Of a stretch of DNA of 64,000 bases, positions 35,842-44,370 are shown piece after piece. Made by a program: the position numbers and the translations under genes. The stretch is from Streptomyces klenkii (GTDB lineage: Bacteria; Actinomycetota; Actinomycetes; Streptomycetales; Streptomycetaceae): the NCBI RefSeq assembly GCF_003626645.1, contig NZ_RBAM01000005.1, forward strand, positions 310,001-374,000, given 5' to 3'. Numbering within the stretch: position 1 is the stretch's first letter; the number at the start of each line of letters is the position of its first letter. The notes beneath the pieces are model-generated. The model saw only the letters and a program-made list of their open reading frames with translations, was not told the origin of the DNA and searched no databases.

Positions 35842-38800
35842 ATGCGGCAGGGACGGCGGTATTGGCACGGACCCCGAACCCGTACCAGGTCCCGGCGACA
35901 CCGATGGCCTAATCCCACCCGCCCCCTCGTACTCCTTCTGGCCGTCACCCTTATGACGGCCATTCAGGTACCCCAAGCCACCGCCACCGCCTCCCCCACC
36001 GCGGCCGCCCCCACCACCCCCACCGACCATTTCTCCTCCTCCTTCGAGCGCGGCGACCCCCAGCCCGACTGGCGCAACACCGTCGACACCACCCCCGACG
36101 GCCGCAAGCGCGCCGCCGGCGTCGACGGCAACGACACGCGCGGCATCCCCGGCAACGTCAGCGACTCCGTCACCGACGTCCGGGCGAGCGGCGAGAACGC
36201 CGGCTCGGGCGAGGTCAAGGAGAACCTCGTCGACGGCGAGAGCACGACCAAATGGCTCACCTTCGAGAAGGCGGGAGCCTGGCTGGAGTTCGACCTCGAC
36301 GAGCCGGTCGCCGCCGTCCGCTACGCCCTGACGTCCGCCAACGACGCCCCCGGCCGCGACCCGCGCGACTGGGTCCTCCAGGGCTCGCGGGACGGCAAGG
36401 ACTGGACGCCGCTGGACACCCGCAAGGGCGAGACCTTCGACAAGCGCTTCCAGACCCGCGAGTTCACCTTCACCAACACCACCCCCTACGCCCACTACCG
36501 GCTCGACTTAACCCGCAACAGCGGCGAGGACATCACGCAGCTCGCCGAGGTGCAGCTGGCGCCGTTCTACACCGGACCGCCGCCGCCCTCCGACATGCGC
36601 AGCTACGTCGACGGCGGCCCCAAGGGCTCCCCCACCGCCAAGGCGCGCGCCGGCTTCTCCGGGCGCCGCGCCCTGCGCTACGGCGGCGTCCACCAGGCCA
36701 CGGGCCGCGCCTACTCCTACAACAAGCTGTTTTCGGTCAGCCTCCGCGTCACCCCGCGCACGGTCCTCTCGTACAAGGTCTTCCCCTCCATGCCCGAGGT
36801 CGACCTGCGCTACCCGGCCACCCACGTGTCTCTGGACCTCGTCTTCACGGACGGCACCTATCTGAGTGACCTCGGGGCGGTGGACCAGCACGGCGCGCCC
36901 CTCTCGCCCCGCGGCCAGGCCGACTCCCGCACGCTCTACGCCAACCAGTGGAACAACAAGGAGTCGCGCATCGGGGCCGTGGCCGCGGGGAAGACGGTGG
37001 CCCGGGTGCTCGTCGCGTACGACTCCCCCGCCGGGCCGGCGCCGTTCCGCGGCTGGCTGGACGACGTCTCCCTCGCCCCCGCGCCCGCCGAGAAGCCCCT
37101 GGCGCACCTGGCCGACTACGCCGTGACGACGCGCGGCACCCACTCCAGCGCGAGCTTCTCGCGGGGCAACACCTTCCCCGCGACCGCCGTCCCCCACGGC
37201 TTCAACTTCTGGACGCCGGTCACGAACGCGGGCGCCATGGACTGGCTCTACCAGTACGCCGCCGCGAACAACGCCGACAACCTCCCCACCGTCCAGGCGT
37301 TCAGCACGAGCCACCAGCCGAGCCCCTGGATGGGCGACCGGCAGACCTTTCAGGTGATGCCGGCCCTCGCTCCCGGGAGCGGCCCCCCGGACACGAGCCG
37401 CACCGCCCGCGCCCTCCCCTTCCACCACGCCAACGAGACGGCCCGCCCCCACTACTACGGCGTCACCTTCGACAACGGCCTCAAGACCGAGATCGCCCCC
37501 ACCGACCACGCCGCGATCATGCGCTTCACCTATCCGGGTGAGAGCGGAGGTGAGAGCAGCGGTGACAGCGGAGCCGACCGAGCCCCCCGGGCCCCCGACA
37601 ACGCCGCCCTCATCCTCGACAACGTCCGCAACCAGGGCGGCCTCACCCTCGACCCCGAGACCCGCTCCTTCACCGCCTACTCGGACGTGCGCAGCGGCCT
37701 GTCCGTCGGCGCGGGCCGCATGTTCGTCTACGGCGTCCTCGACGCGCCCGTCACGGCGAGCGGCAAGCCGGGCAGCGACGCCGGATCCGGCACCACCGGC
37801 TACCTCCGCCTGGCCCCCGGCCGGGACCGCACCGTCACCCTCCGCATCGCGACCTCCCTCATCGGCACTGAGCAGGCCAAGGCCAACCTGGAGCAGGAGA
37901 TCCCCGAAGGCACCTCCTTCGGCCGGGTCCACGACCGCGCCCGCGCCGCCTGGGACGCCCTCCTCGGCCGCGTCGAGGTCGAGGGCGCGAGCCGCGACCA
38001 GCTCACCACCCTCTACTCCAGCCTCTACCGCCTCTACCTCTATCCGAACTCCGGCTCCGAGAACACCGGCACCCGCGCCCGCCCGCGCCGGCGCTACGCC
38101 AGCCCCTTCTCCCGCCCCGAGGGGGAGAACACGCCCACCCGTACGGGCGCGCGGATCGCCGACGGCGAGGTCTACGTCAACAACGGCTTCTGGGACACCT
38201 ACCGCACCACCTGGCCCGCCTACTCCCTCCTCACCCCCCAGCAGGCCGGGCGCCTCGTCGACGGCTTCGTGCAGCAGTACAAGGACGGCGGCTGGATCTC
38301 GCGCTGGTCCTCCCCCGGCTACGCCGACCTGATGACGGGCACGAGCTCCGACGTGGCCTTCGCCGACGCCTACGCCAAGGGCGTCTCCTTCGACGCGGAG
38401 GCCGCGTACGAGGCCGCGCTCAAGAACGCCACCGTCGTGCCGACCCAGCCCGGCGTCGGCCGCAAGGGCATGGAGACCTCCCCCTTCCTCGGCTGGACGA
38501 GCACGACCACCCGCGAGGGCATGTCCTGGGCCCTGGAGGGCTACCTCAACGACTACGGCCTCGCGACGATGGGCAAGGCCCTCTACGAGCGCACGCACAA
38601 GGCCCGCTACCGCGACGAGTCGGCGTACTTCCTCAACCGCGCCCGCAACTACGTCAAGCTCTTCGACCCCGCCGTCGGCTTCTTCCAGGGCCGCAACGCC
38701 GACGGCTCGCGGCGCCTGCCGCCCGGCCGCTACGACCCGCGCGTCTGGGGCAACGACAACACCGAGACCAACGGCTGGAACTTCGCCTTCCACGCCCCGC

Positions 38801-39822
38801 AGGACACCCGCGGCCTGGCCGGGCTGTACGGCGGCCGCGAGGGCCTGGCCGGGAAGCTCGACCAGTTCTTCGGCACGCCGGAGACGGGAGCGCCCGAGTT
38901 CGCCGGCTCGTACGGCGGGGTCATCCACGAGATGACCGAGGCGCGGGACGTGCGGATGGGCATGTACGGCCACAGCAACCAGGTCTCGCACCACATCGCG
39001 TACCTCTACGACGCCGCCGGGCAGCCGTGGAAGACGCAGGAGAAGGTGCGCGAGGTGCTGTCCCGCCTCTACCTCGGCAGCGAGATCGGCCAGGGCTACC
39101 CGGGCGACGACGACAACGGCGAGATGTCGGCGTGGTACCTGTTCAGCGCGCTGGGCTTCTACCCGCTGGTGATGGGCGGCGGCGAGTACGCGATCGGCTC
39201 CCCGCTCTTCCGGAAGGCCACGCTCCATCTGGAGGGGGGCCGTGACGTGGTCGTGAAGGCCCCGCGCAACAGCGCCCGCAACGTGTACGTGCAGGGGCTG
39301 CGGGTCAACGGCAAGGCCTGGCGGTCGACGGCGCTGCCGCACGCGGTCCTCGCCAAGGGCGCGACGCTGGAGTTCGACATGGGCCCGCAGCCGTCGTCCT
39401 GGGGCAGCGGCCGCGACGACGGCCCGGTGTCCATCAGCAAGGACTTCACCGCCCCGGTCCCGGACGCGGACCTGACCGCGCCGGGCGCCTCGCCCCTCAC
39501 TGACGACACGTCGGTCACGGACGTCTCCTTCAGCACGGCCCTGCTCCAGGTGCCGTCGGGCGGGCGCGTGACCTCGTACACCCTGACCTCGGCGGACCGG
39601 GCCAAGGCCCCGGACGGCTGGGTGCTGGAGGGCTCACGGGACGGCACCGGCGAGTGGACGGAGGTCGACCGGCGCACGGGCGAGGCCTTCTCCTGGGACC
39701 GGCAGACGCGCGTCTTCTCGGTGGCACGGCCCGGCGCGTACCGGCACTACCGGCTGCGGACGGCGGACGGCGGCGACCACGTCCTCGCCGAGATCGAGCT
39801 ATTGGGGGCCAGATCCGCATAA
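35842..39822 (+). CDS. Secreted GH92 family alpha-mannosidase with F5/8 C (galactose-binding) domains
   Basis: 1326 residues. The ATG at 35842 has GGGAG 7 bases upstream. A long Arg-rich n-region precedes a signal peptide (LVLLLAVTLMTAIQVPQATA). An F5/8 type C-like domain at about residues 95-235 (ENLVDGESTTKWLTFEKAG, WVLQGSRDGKDWTPLDTR) is followed by the GH92 N-domain and catalytic domain (about 420-1170). Marks of the family are GFNFWTPVTNAG, YVNNGFWDTYRTTWPAYSLL, SDVAFADAYAKG, and GYPGDDDNGEMSAWYLFSALGFYP with the acidic pair. A second galactose-binding domain ends the protein. It is a Ca-dependent exo-mannosidase acting on fungal or plant mannans or N-glycans. Leu223 is encoded by TTA (36508-36510), which makes translation dependent on the bldA tRNA. 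Confidence 0.9.
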   Translation: MRQGRRYWHGPRTRTRSRRHRWPNPTRPLVLLLAVTLMTAIQVPQATATASPTAAAPTTPTDHFSSSFERGDPQPDWRNTVDTTPDGRKRAAGVDGNDTRGIPGNVSDSVTDVRASGENAGSGEVKENLVDGESTTKWLTFEKAGAWLEFDLDEPVAAVRYALTSANDAPGRDPRDWVLQGSRDGKDWTPLDTRKGETFDKRFQTREFTFTNTTPYAHYRLDLTRNSGEDITQLAEVQLAPFYTGPPPPSDMRSYVDGGPKGSPTAKARAGFSGRRALRYGGVHQATGRAYSYNKLFSVSLRVTPRTVLSYKVFPSMPEVDLRYPATHVSLDLVFTDGTYLSDLGAVDQHGAPLSPRGQADSRTLYANQWNNKESRIGAVAAGKTVARVLVAYDSPAGPAPFRGWLDDVSLAPAPAEKPLAHLADYAVTTRGTHSSASFSRGNTFPATAVPHGFNFWTPVTNAGAMDWLYQYAAANNADNLPTVQAFSTSHQPSPWMGDRQTFQVMPALAPGSGPPDTSRTARALPFHHANETARPHYYGVTFDNGLKTEIAPTDHAAIMRFTYPGESGGESSGDSGADRAPRAPDNAALILDNVRNQGGLTLDPETRSFTAYSDVRSGLSVGAGRMFVYGVLDAPVTASGKPGSDAGSGTTGYLRLAPGRDRTVTLRIATSLIGTEQAKANLEQEIPEGTSFGRVHDRARAAWDALLGRVEVEGASRDQLTTLYSSLYRLYLYPNSGSENTGTRARPRRRYASPFSRPEGENTPTRTGARIADGEVYVNNGFWDTYRTTWPAYSLLTPQQAGRLVDGFVQQYKDGGWISRWSSPGYADLMTGTSSDVAFADAYAKGVSFDAEAAYEAALKNATVVPTQPGVGRKGMETSPFLGWTSTTTREGMSWALEGYLNDYGLATMGKALYERTHKARYRDESAYFLNRARNYVKLFDPAVGFFQGRNADGSRRLPPGRYDPRVWGNDNTETNGWNFAFHAPQDTRGLAGLYGGREGLAGKLDQFFGTPETGAPEFAGSYGGVIHEMTEARDVRMGMYGHSNQVSHHIAYLYDAAGQPWKTQEKVREVLSRLYLGSEIGQGYPGDDDNGEMSAWYLFSALGFYPLVMGGGEYAIGSPLFRKATLHLEGGRDVVVKAPRNSARNVYVQGLRVNGKAWRSTALPHAVLAKGATLEFDMGPQPSSWGSGRDDGPVSISKDFTAPVPDADLTAPGASPLTDDTSVTDVSFSTALLQVPSGGRVTSYTLTSADRAKAPDGWVLEGSRDGTGEWTEVDRRTGEAFSWDRQTRVFSVARPGAYRHYRLRTADGGDHVLAEIELLGARSA

Positions 39823-39870
39823 AGCCTCTTGACCTGTAAAGGAAGTGTGAAACGATCGCGATGATCCAGT

Positions 39871-39904
39871 GGCGTGCCCCTGTCAGGGGTGCGCCGCTTT
39901 TCAC
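39871..39904 (+). terminator. Hairpin terminator after the GH92 gene
   Basis: GGCGTGCCCCT (39871-39881) pairs with AGGGGTGCGCC (39885-39895) with two weak pairs, followed by GCTTTTC. Confidence 0.6.
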
Positions 39905-39927
39905 TGAGACCCTCCTGGAGAACCCAC

Positions 39928-40974
39928 GTGGCTCACCTTCCCGGCCGCCCGCGCACCCGCGCGGTGCAGCGCATCGCCACCGCGGCGATAGCCGCCGCCC
40001 TGGTCGGCACCACCGCCGGCACCGCCCTGGCCGACGGCCCCAAGACCCCTTCTTCCGCGCGTGCCGCCACCGCGGCCGAGCGCGCGGCGAAGCTGCCCGC
40101 CGGCACCTCGTTCAAGCACCGCTCCGAGGCGCTGCGCGGCGAGGCGAAGTCCGGCGACTACCCGAAGTCCGGCGCGGTCGCCCCGCAGGCCCCGCGCCTC
40201 GCGGCCCCCCGCAAGGGCGTCAAGGCCGACGGCCCCACCGCCGAGGCCCCGTTCCTCCCGCTGAGCGCCGTCAACAACGACGACCTGTACTTCTACTGGC
40301 CCGACGGCAAGGGCGGCATCACGCCCAAGGAGTTCGTCACCAACGGCTGGAGCGCGATCAACTCCGCCGCCCGCGTCGACCACGACCGGGACGGCATCGC
40401 CGACGGGCTGTACGTCCGCGACAACGCGCAGAACATCATCTACGCCCCGGCCGGCGGCAGCCCGAGCATCGTGGCGGACGACTGGGGCCAGTACGACCAG
40501 TTCATGTCCCCCGGCAACCTCGGCGGCGGCAAGGAGTCGGACATCCTCGTCCGCGACCGCGACGGCGTCCTGTGGCTCTACCTCGCCTACCCGGACGGCA
40601 CCCTCACCGGCCGCAAGAAGGTCGGCCCCGGCTGGGGCCAGTTCACCGAGATCGCCGGCCGCGGCGACCTCACCGGTGACGGCAAGGCCGACATCGTCGC
40701 CCGCGACAAGGACGGCGTCCTGTGGCTGTACAAGGGCACGGGCGACTACACGAAGCCGTTCGAGACCAAGCAGCGGATCGGCGGTGGCTGGAACCAGTTC
40801 AACAAGCTGGTCGGCACGGGCGACGTCGACCTGGACGGCAAAGCCGACCTCGTCGCGCGGGACAAGGACGGCGCGCTGTGGCTGTACCGCGGCACGGGCC
40901 GCACGGACCAGCCGTACGACTACAAGGTGAAGATCGGCAACTCCGGCTGGAACCAGTACGGGCTGCTGTTCTGA
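39928..40974 (+). CDS. Secreted FG-GAP (VCBS) repeat protein
   Basis: 348 residues from a GTG at 39928 with CTGGAG 7 bases upstream. The signal peptide is AVQRIATAAIAAALVGTTAG ending TALA-DGP. A linker rich in Ala and Lys is followed by four or five blades with Asp-rich loops: DHDRDGIADGLYVRDN, ILVRDRDGVLWLYL, DLTGDGKADIVARDKDGVLW, DLDGKADLVARDKDGALW. The pattern is an integrin-like beta-propeller. No enzyme domain is present. It stands between the mannosidase and a MetE-like gene. Function is unknown; binding of a wall or external polysaccharide is a guess. Confidence 0.75.
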   Translation: MAHLPGRPRTRAVQRIATAAIAAALVGTTAGTALADGPKTPSSARAATAAERAAKLPAGTSFKHRSEALRGEAKSGDYPKSGAVAPQAPRLAAPRKGVKADGPTAEAPFLPLSAVNNDDLYFYWPDGKGGITPKEFVTNGWSAINSAARVDHDRDGIADGLYVRDNAQNIIYAPAGGSPSIVADDWGQYDQFMSPGNLGGGKESDILVRDRDGVLWLYLAYPDGTLTGRKKVGPGWGQFTEIAGRGDLTGDGKADIVARDKDGVLWLYKGTGDYTKPFETKQRIGGGWNQFNKLVGTGDVDLDGKADLVARDKDGALWLYRGTGRTDQPYDYKVKIGNSGWNQYGLLF

Positions 40975-41000
40975 CGTAACGTCACTAGCGACGTACGCCG

Positions 41001-41028
41001 CCTGCGTGGGGCACATGCCTCACGCAGG
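41001..41028 (+). promoter_or_regulatory. Hairpin covering the start of the MetE-like gene
   Basis: CCTGCGTG (41001-41008) pairs with CACGCAGG (41021-41028). The GTG at 41006 lies in the left arm and the ATG at 41015 in the loop. It could be the end of the previous transcript or could hide the start codon. Confidence 0.4.
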
Positions 41029-42139
41029 AGCGGCCCGGGCGTACAGCACTTCTCCCACGGGGGAGTTCTCCCCGGCGACAATTCCCACCGAGCCCATCGG
41101 CAGCATTCCCCGTCCCGCCGAGCTGCTCACGGCCATGGCGGCCCATGCCGCCGGCCGCATCGGCGACGACGAACTCGCCACCGTCCAGGACGAGGCGGTC
41201 CGCGACACCGTCCGCCGCCTGGAGGAGATCGGCTCGCCGGTGGTCACCGACGGCGAGCAGGCCAAGCCCAGCTTCGCCACGTACCCCCTGGCGGGGCTGG
41301 ACCGGCTGGCACCCGACGGCGTCGTCATCCCCTTCGCCGACGGCCACCAGCGGCAGCTGCCCCGGCTGACGGCAGGGCCGCTGCGCTACGGCGTGCACGC
41401 CGAGCGCTATCTGCGCGCCGCCCTCCGGCACGCGACCGTCCCCGTGAAACAGGCCGTGATCGCCCCCTCGGCGCTCAGCCTGCTCTACCCTCAAGCCCCC
41501 CTCGACGGATATCCCCGCGAGGCGTTCCTCGACGATCTCACCGCCGGGGCCGAGGCCGACATCCGCGGCTGCCTGGACGCCGGGGCCCACGTCGTCCAGC
41601 TCGACTTCACCGAGGCCCGCCTCGCGCTGAAGCTGGACCCGTCAGGGGGCCTGCTGGAGGATTTCATCGCGCTCAACAACCGTGTCCTGGAGCGTTTCTC
41701 CGCCACCGAGCGGGCCAGGATCAGCGTGCACACCTGCCCCGGCGGCGATCAGGATTCCACGCACAGTCTCGACGTGGACTACGTCGCCCTTCTGCCCGGC
41801 CTGATGCGGCTCAAGGCGGGGGCGTTCTACGTCCAGCTGGCCAGTGAGCCGGATCCGGACAAGGTCCTCGGCGTCCTCGCCGACCATCTACCCGGCCACG
41901 CCCGTGTGTTCATCGGGGTGACGGACCCGATCGACCCCTGCGTCGAGACCCCCGAGCAGGTCCGCGACCGGGTCCTGACCGCCGCCCGTCACCTGCCCGT
42001 CGACCGTCTGGGCACCTGCGACGACTGCGGCTTCGCGCCCTTCGCCGACGACACCTCCACCTCGCGCGACATCGCCTTCGCCAAGATCCGCGCCCGTATC
42101 GAAGGCACCGCCCTCGCCGCCCGCGAACTGACCGGCTGA
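41006..42139 (+). CDS. Stand-alone MetE-like (cobalamin-independent) methyltransferase domain protein
   Basis: Up to 377 residues from GTG 41006; ATG 41015 is an alternative and no other start precedes the conserved PTEPIGSIPRPAELL. It has the fold of the C-terminal catalytic half of methionine synthase MetE. The zinc ligands are seen in ISVHTCPGGD (His, Cys) and LGTCDDCGF (Cys); VQLDFTEARLAL is the family's core strand. The N-terminal half of MetE is missing, as in the short UROD/MetE-like proteins that transfer a methyl group from an unknown donor to a thiol. It is convergent with the metalloprotease gene, 53 bases apart. The true substrate is not predictable. Confidence 0.7.
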   Translation: MGHMPHAGAARAYSTSPTGEFSPATIPTEPIGSIPRPAELLTAMAAHAAGRIGDDELATVQDEAVRDTVRRLEEIGSPVVTDGEQAKPSFATYPLAGLDRLAPDGVVIPFADGHQRQLPRLTAGPLRYGVHAERYLRAALRHATVPVKQAVIAPSALSLLYPQAPLDGYPREAFLDDLTAGAEADIRGCLDAGAHVVQLDFTEARLALKLDPSGGLLEDFIALNNRVLERFSATERARISVHTCPGGDQDSTHSLDVDYVALLPGLMRLKAGAFYVQLASEPDPDKVLGVLADHLPGHARVFIGVTDPIDPCVETPEQVRDRVLTAARHLPVDRLGTCDDCGFAPFADDTSTSRDIAFAKIRARIEGTALAARELTG

Positions 42140-42192
42140 CGGAGCCCGGTTCTCCGCGCTTCCCGCACTGTCCGCGCTGCCCTCCGGGCCGG

Positions 42193-43431
42193 TCACCGGC
42201 TCCGGGCGGCGCGGACGAGCGAACGCACCGGCCGCCACAGGGCCAGCGCCAGTCCCGCCACGGGCAGTGTGAGCAGCAGGATCTGCAAGCACGCCGTCAC
42301 CGTGCCGAGGATCTGGTACTGGGAGGAGCCGGCGTTCGCCAGGAGCAGCCCGATGGTCTGCCAGTCGGCCCGCAGCAGGTCGGGCAGGTTGACGAGCACC
42401 CAGCCCAGTTGCAGCGTGAGCGCGGGCACGAGGAAGAGGACCCACGCCGCGACCACGATCTGCGGCCGTCGCTTGAGCGCGCGGAGCCGCTCGTCCTCCG
42501 GGCGCCGCAGGACGACCCGCTTGAGGATCGGGGCGATGTACTTGAACAGGTCGGGGATGCCGACCAGGTCGGCGATGATGTAGTAGCCGTCGAACCGCAG
42601 CGTGGGCAGGAGCTGCTGGATCATCTCCAGGTGGACGGAGAGGACGGCCACCAGCAGCAGCGGGCTCCCGTTCACCCCGTACAGCGCCAGCAGGCCGAGC
42701 ACGAAGAGCGCGTTGAAGTAGACGCCGCCCAGGTCCGTGCGGATGCGCCCGCGGCGGCCGAGCCGGTACGAGTTGGTGATGTCGGTGTAGAACGCGGGCC
42801 ACACCAGGTAGATGCCGCAGCCCATCCGGCCGGGCCGGACGCCTCCGTAGCGGCAGGCCGCGCCGTGCCCCAGTTCGTGGAAGACGCACGAGGCGATGGC
42901 CAGGGCCACGACGAGCAGGACGTCGGCGGGCGACGACAGTACGGATTGCAGCGCCGTGCCCGTGTCCTGCGTCGTCCACAGCCAGGCCTCGCCGCACACG
43001 AAGGCGGCGAGCGTTCCGGCCACGAGCGCCGGGCGGAACAGCCAGGCGAAGACGCCGGAGAGGATCCAGGTGACGTGCTCCGGGACGACCGCGAGCCGGA
43101 ACCGGAAGGCGAGGAACGGATCGCTCTTGCGCACCTGCGGGGGCGGGGAGCCGTCGCTGTACGTCGTGATGCCGAGCGGGGCGAGCTTCTTGTCGAGGAG
43201 GAAGACGACGTGGTCCGCCGTGAACTGCCGCCCGGTCTCCCGGCTGAGCTGTTCGGCCACGCCCGCCACGGGCCGGCCGTCGTCCAGCGCCCGCGCGACC
43301 TGGTACAGCAGCGGGGGCAGGCGGACGATCTGCCCGTCGGGGCGGCAGACGAGGTGCGGCGGTTCGCGGTATCCGGAGTCCTCGAACTCTCCGACCAGTT
43401 CGGTGCCGGCCACCAGCGCGGGCAGTGTCAT
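42193..43431 (-). CDS. M50-type membrane metalloprotease with PqqD/RRE-like N-terminus
   Basis: 412 residues from the ATG at 43431 behind GGAGAG. Residues 24-95 (LVCRPDGQIVRLPPLLYQVA, QLSRETGRQFTADHVVFLL) resemble a PqqD-like peptide-recognition domain. From about residue 120 on there are about eight membrane segments. The site-2-protease zinc motif is H185-E-L-G-H189 in a helix, and the third ligand candidate is D281 in LPTLRFDGYYII. This layout is that of putative peptide zinc metalloproteases found with ribosomal peptide loci such as YydH. Two paralogous small peptides are encoded just upstream on the same strand, so they are the likely substrates: it may cleave a leader and/or release the product. 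The PqqD-like assignment needs a profile search. Confidence 0.75.
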   Translation of the reverse strand: MTLPALVAGTELVGEFEDSGYREPPHLVCRPDGQIVRLPPLLYQVARALDDGRPVAGVAEQLSRETGRQFTADHVVFLLDKKLAPLGITTYSDGSPPPQVRKSDPFLAFRFRLAVVPEHVTWILSGVFAWLFRPALVAGTLAAFVCGEAWLWTTQDTGTALQSVLSSPADVLLVVALAIASCVFHELGHGAACRYGGVRPGRMGCGIYLVWPAFYTDITNSYRLGRRGRIRTDLGGVYFNALFVLGLLALYGVNGSPLLLVAVLSVHLEMIQQLLPTLRFDGYYIIADLVGIPDLFKYIAPILKRVVLRRPEDERLRALKRRPQIVVAAWVLFLVPALTLQLGWVLVNLPDLLRADWQTIGLLLANAGSSQYQILGTVTACLQILLLTLPVAGLALALWRPVRSLVRAARSR

Positions 43432-43460
43432 TCAGCGCTCTCCGTAGGGGGCGGAAGTAC

Positions 43461-43492
43461 GGGGAAGGGCCGGACGCGTCCGGCCCTTCCCC
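43461..43492 (-). terminator. Perfect 32-bp palindrome between peptide gene and protease gene
   Basis: 16-bp arms with no spacer, 19 bases after the first peptide's stop and 30 bases before the protease start. It probably acts as a leaky terminator that yields more peptide mRNA than protease mRNA. Confidence 0.7.
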
Positions 43493-43511
43493 TGATGCAC
43501 GCGTGCGTACG

Positions 43512-43853
43512 TCAGTGGCTGGAGACGGCCGCCGGGATGCAGGTCAGCTCGTTGCTCGGAGCCGTGGACGGCAGACCGAGCGAGCCGAACAGACCCGGGG
43601 TGCCCGGGCGAGCCGTGGACTGGCAGGCCGACAGCGCCACGGTGCCGTGGTCGTGCGGCTGCGGGGCGAACACGCCGCCGCCCGTGGCAGCCGCGGAGCT
43701 GCTGCTGGAGCTGCCCGCGCCCGCCCCGGAGCCTCCGTCGCCGTCCCCGTAGGGCCCGGCGAGCGGGGTGGCCAGGATGCCCATGACCGTGCGCTCGGGC
43801 AGGAGCTCGCCCGCGACGCTGTCGAGCTCCTCGAAGCTGATGGCGTTGTCCAT
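43512..43853 (-). CDS. Putative secreted/processed peptide precursor 1
   Basis: 113 residues from the ATG at 43853 with AGGGGA upstream. The N-terminus AISFEELDSVAGELLPERTV looks like a RiPP leader. A Gly/Ser/Ala-rich middle (residues 33-60) follows. The C-terminal part has DHGTVALSACQ (C77), LGLPS and TCIPAAVSSH (C105). Aligned with the neighbour, F7, L10, G15, E16, L18, P19 and R21 are identical in place, and both peptides have 28 residues from Cys to Cys. There is no Sec signal peptide. I know of no named family. It could be a bacteriocin, signal or disulfide peptide; modification enzymes are not visible. Confidence 0.7.
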   Translation of the reverse strand: MDNAISFEELDSVAGELLPERTVMGILATPLAGPYGDGDGGSGAGAGSSSSSSAAATGGGVFAPQPHDHGTVALSACQSTARPGTPGLFGSLGLPSTAPSNELTCIPAAVSSH

Positions 43854-43893
43854 TCCATTCCCCTTTTCTGATTCGCTGATTACGGGTCAGTGC

Positions 43894-44163
43894 TCATCGG
43901 GTGGAGATGGCCGCGGGAATGCACGTCGTCGTGTAGCCGGGGTCCTGGGACGCGAGCCCCAGGAAGACGAGGAGCGGAGGACTTCCCGCGTTCTGCCGGT
44001 ACTGGCAGGCGTAGGCGACCGTCGTGCCGTGGTCGGTCTTCACCATCACCGGGTGGACCGGCTGGTCGGTGCCCGCCGACAGCACGCTCGACAGCGCGAG
44101 CCGCGGGGGAAGCTCTTCGCCCGAAAGGCGTTCGAGTTCCCCGAAAGTGACGGCGGATTCCAT
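43894..44163 (-). CDS. Putative secreted/processed peptide precursor 2
   Basis: 89 residues from the ATG at 44163, which has GGGAGGG 7 bases upstream. The N-terminal leader-like part is AVTFGELERLSGEELPPRLA. The C-terminal part has DHGTTVAYACQ (C53), LGLAS and TCIPAAISTR (C81). It is a paralogue of precursor 1, 40 bases upstream of it, but lacks the Gly/Ser-rich insert. Conservation of the two Cys, DHGT and the last ten residues while the middle differs suggests that the C-terminal 46 residues are the functional core. First gene of the three-gene operon. Confidence 0.7.
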   Translation of the reverse strand: MESAVTFGELERLSGEELPPRLALSSVLSAGTDQPVHPVMVKTDHGTTVAYACQYRQNAGSPPLLVFLGLASQDPGYTTTCIPAAISTR

Positions 44164-44236
44164 AGTTGTTCCCTCCCTGGGGGACGACATCGTCCCGGCG
44201 TCGATCCCCGCCGGAGATTAACCAGGAGCGGAATGT

Positions 44237-44254
44237 CCAACACTTCGCCAACAC
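44237..44254 (-). promoter_or_regulatory. Direct repeat upstream of the peptide operon
   Basis: CCAACAC occurs at 44237-44243 and 44248-44254, that is GTGTTGG twice with an 11-bp period on the coding strand, 75-90 bases before the first peptide start. The spacing of one helix turn recalls activator sites of SARP type. Confidence 0.35.
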
Positions 44255-44370
44255 CCTGATCACCCGGACGAGTTGGGATTTGCCCCGCGGGAGTGCACGT
44301 GCGAACGCCCGTGCCGCGCGAGGCCCTGTAGACGCGCGAAGGCCGCACCCGTAAACGTCCGTAAACGCGC

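Noticed and set aside
35364..35912. 182-codon plus-strand frame through the 9-bp repeat
   Set aside because: It stays open because the repeat period is divisible by three; it overlaps the GH92 start and lacks a ribosome site.
43544..43858. Alternative frame with an ATG at 43858 over peptide gene 1
   Set aside because: Its translation is Arg/Ser/Ala-rich and lacks the conserved motifs shared by the two peptides.
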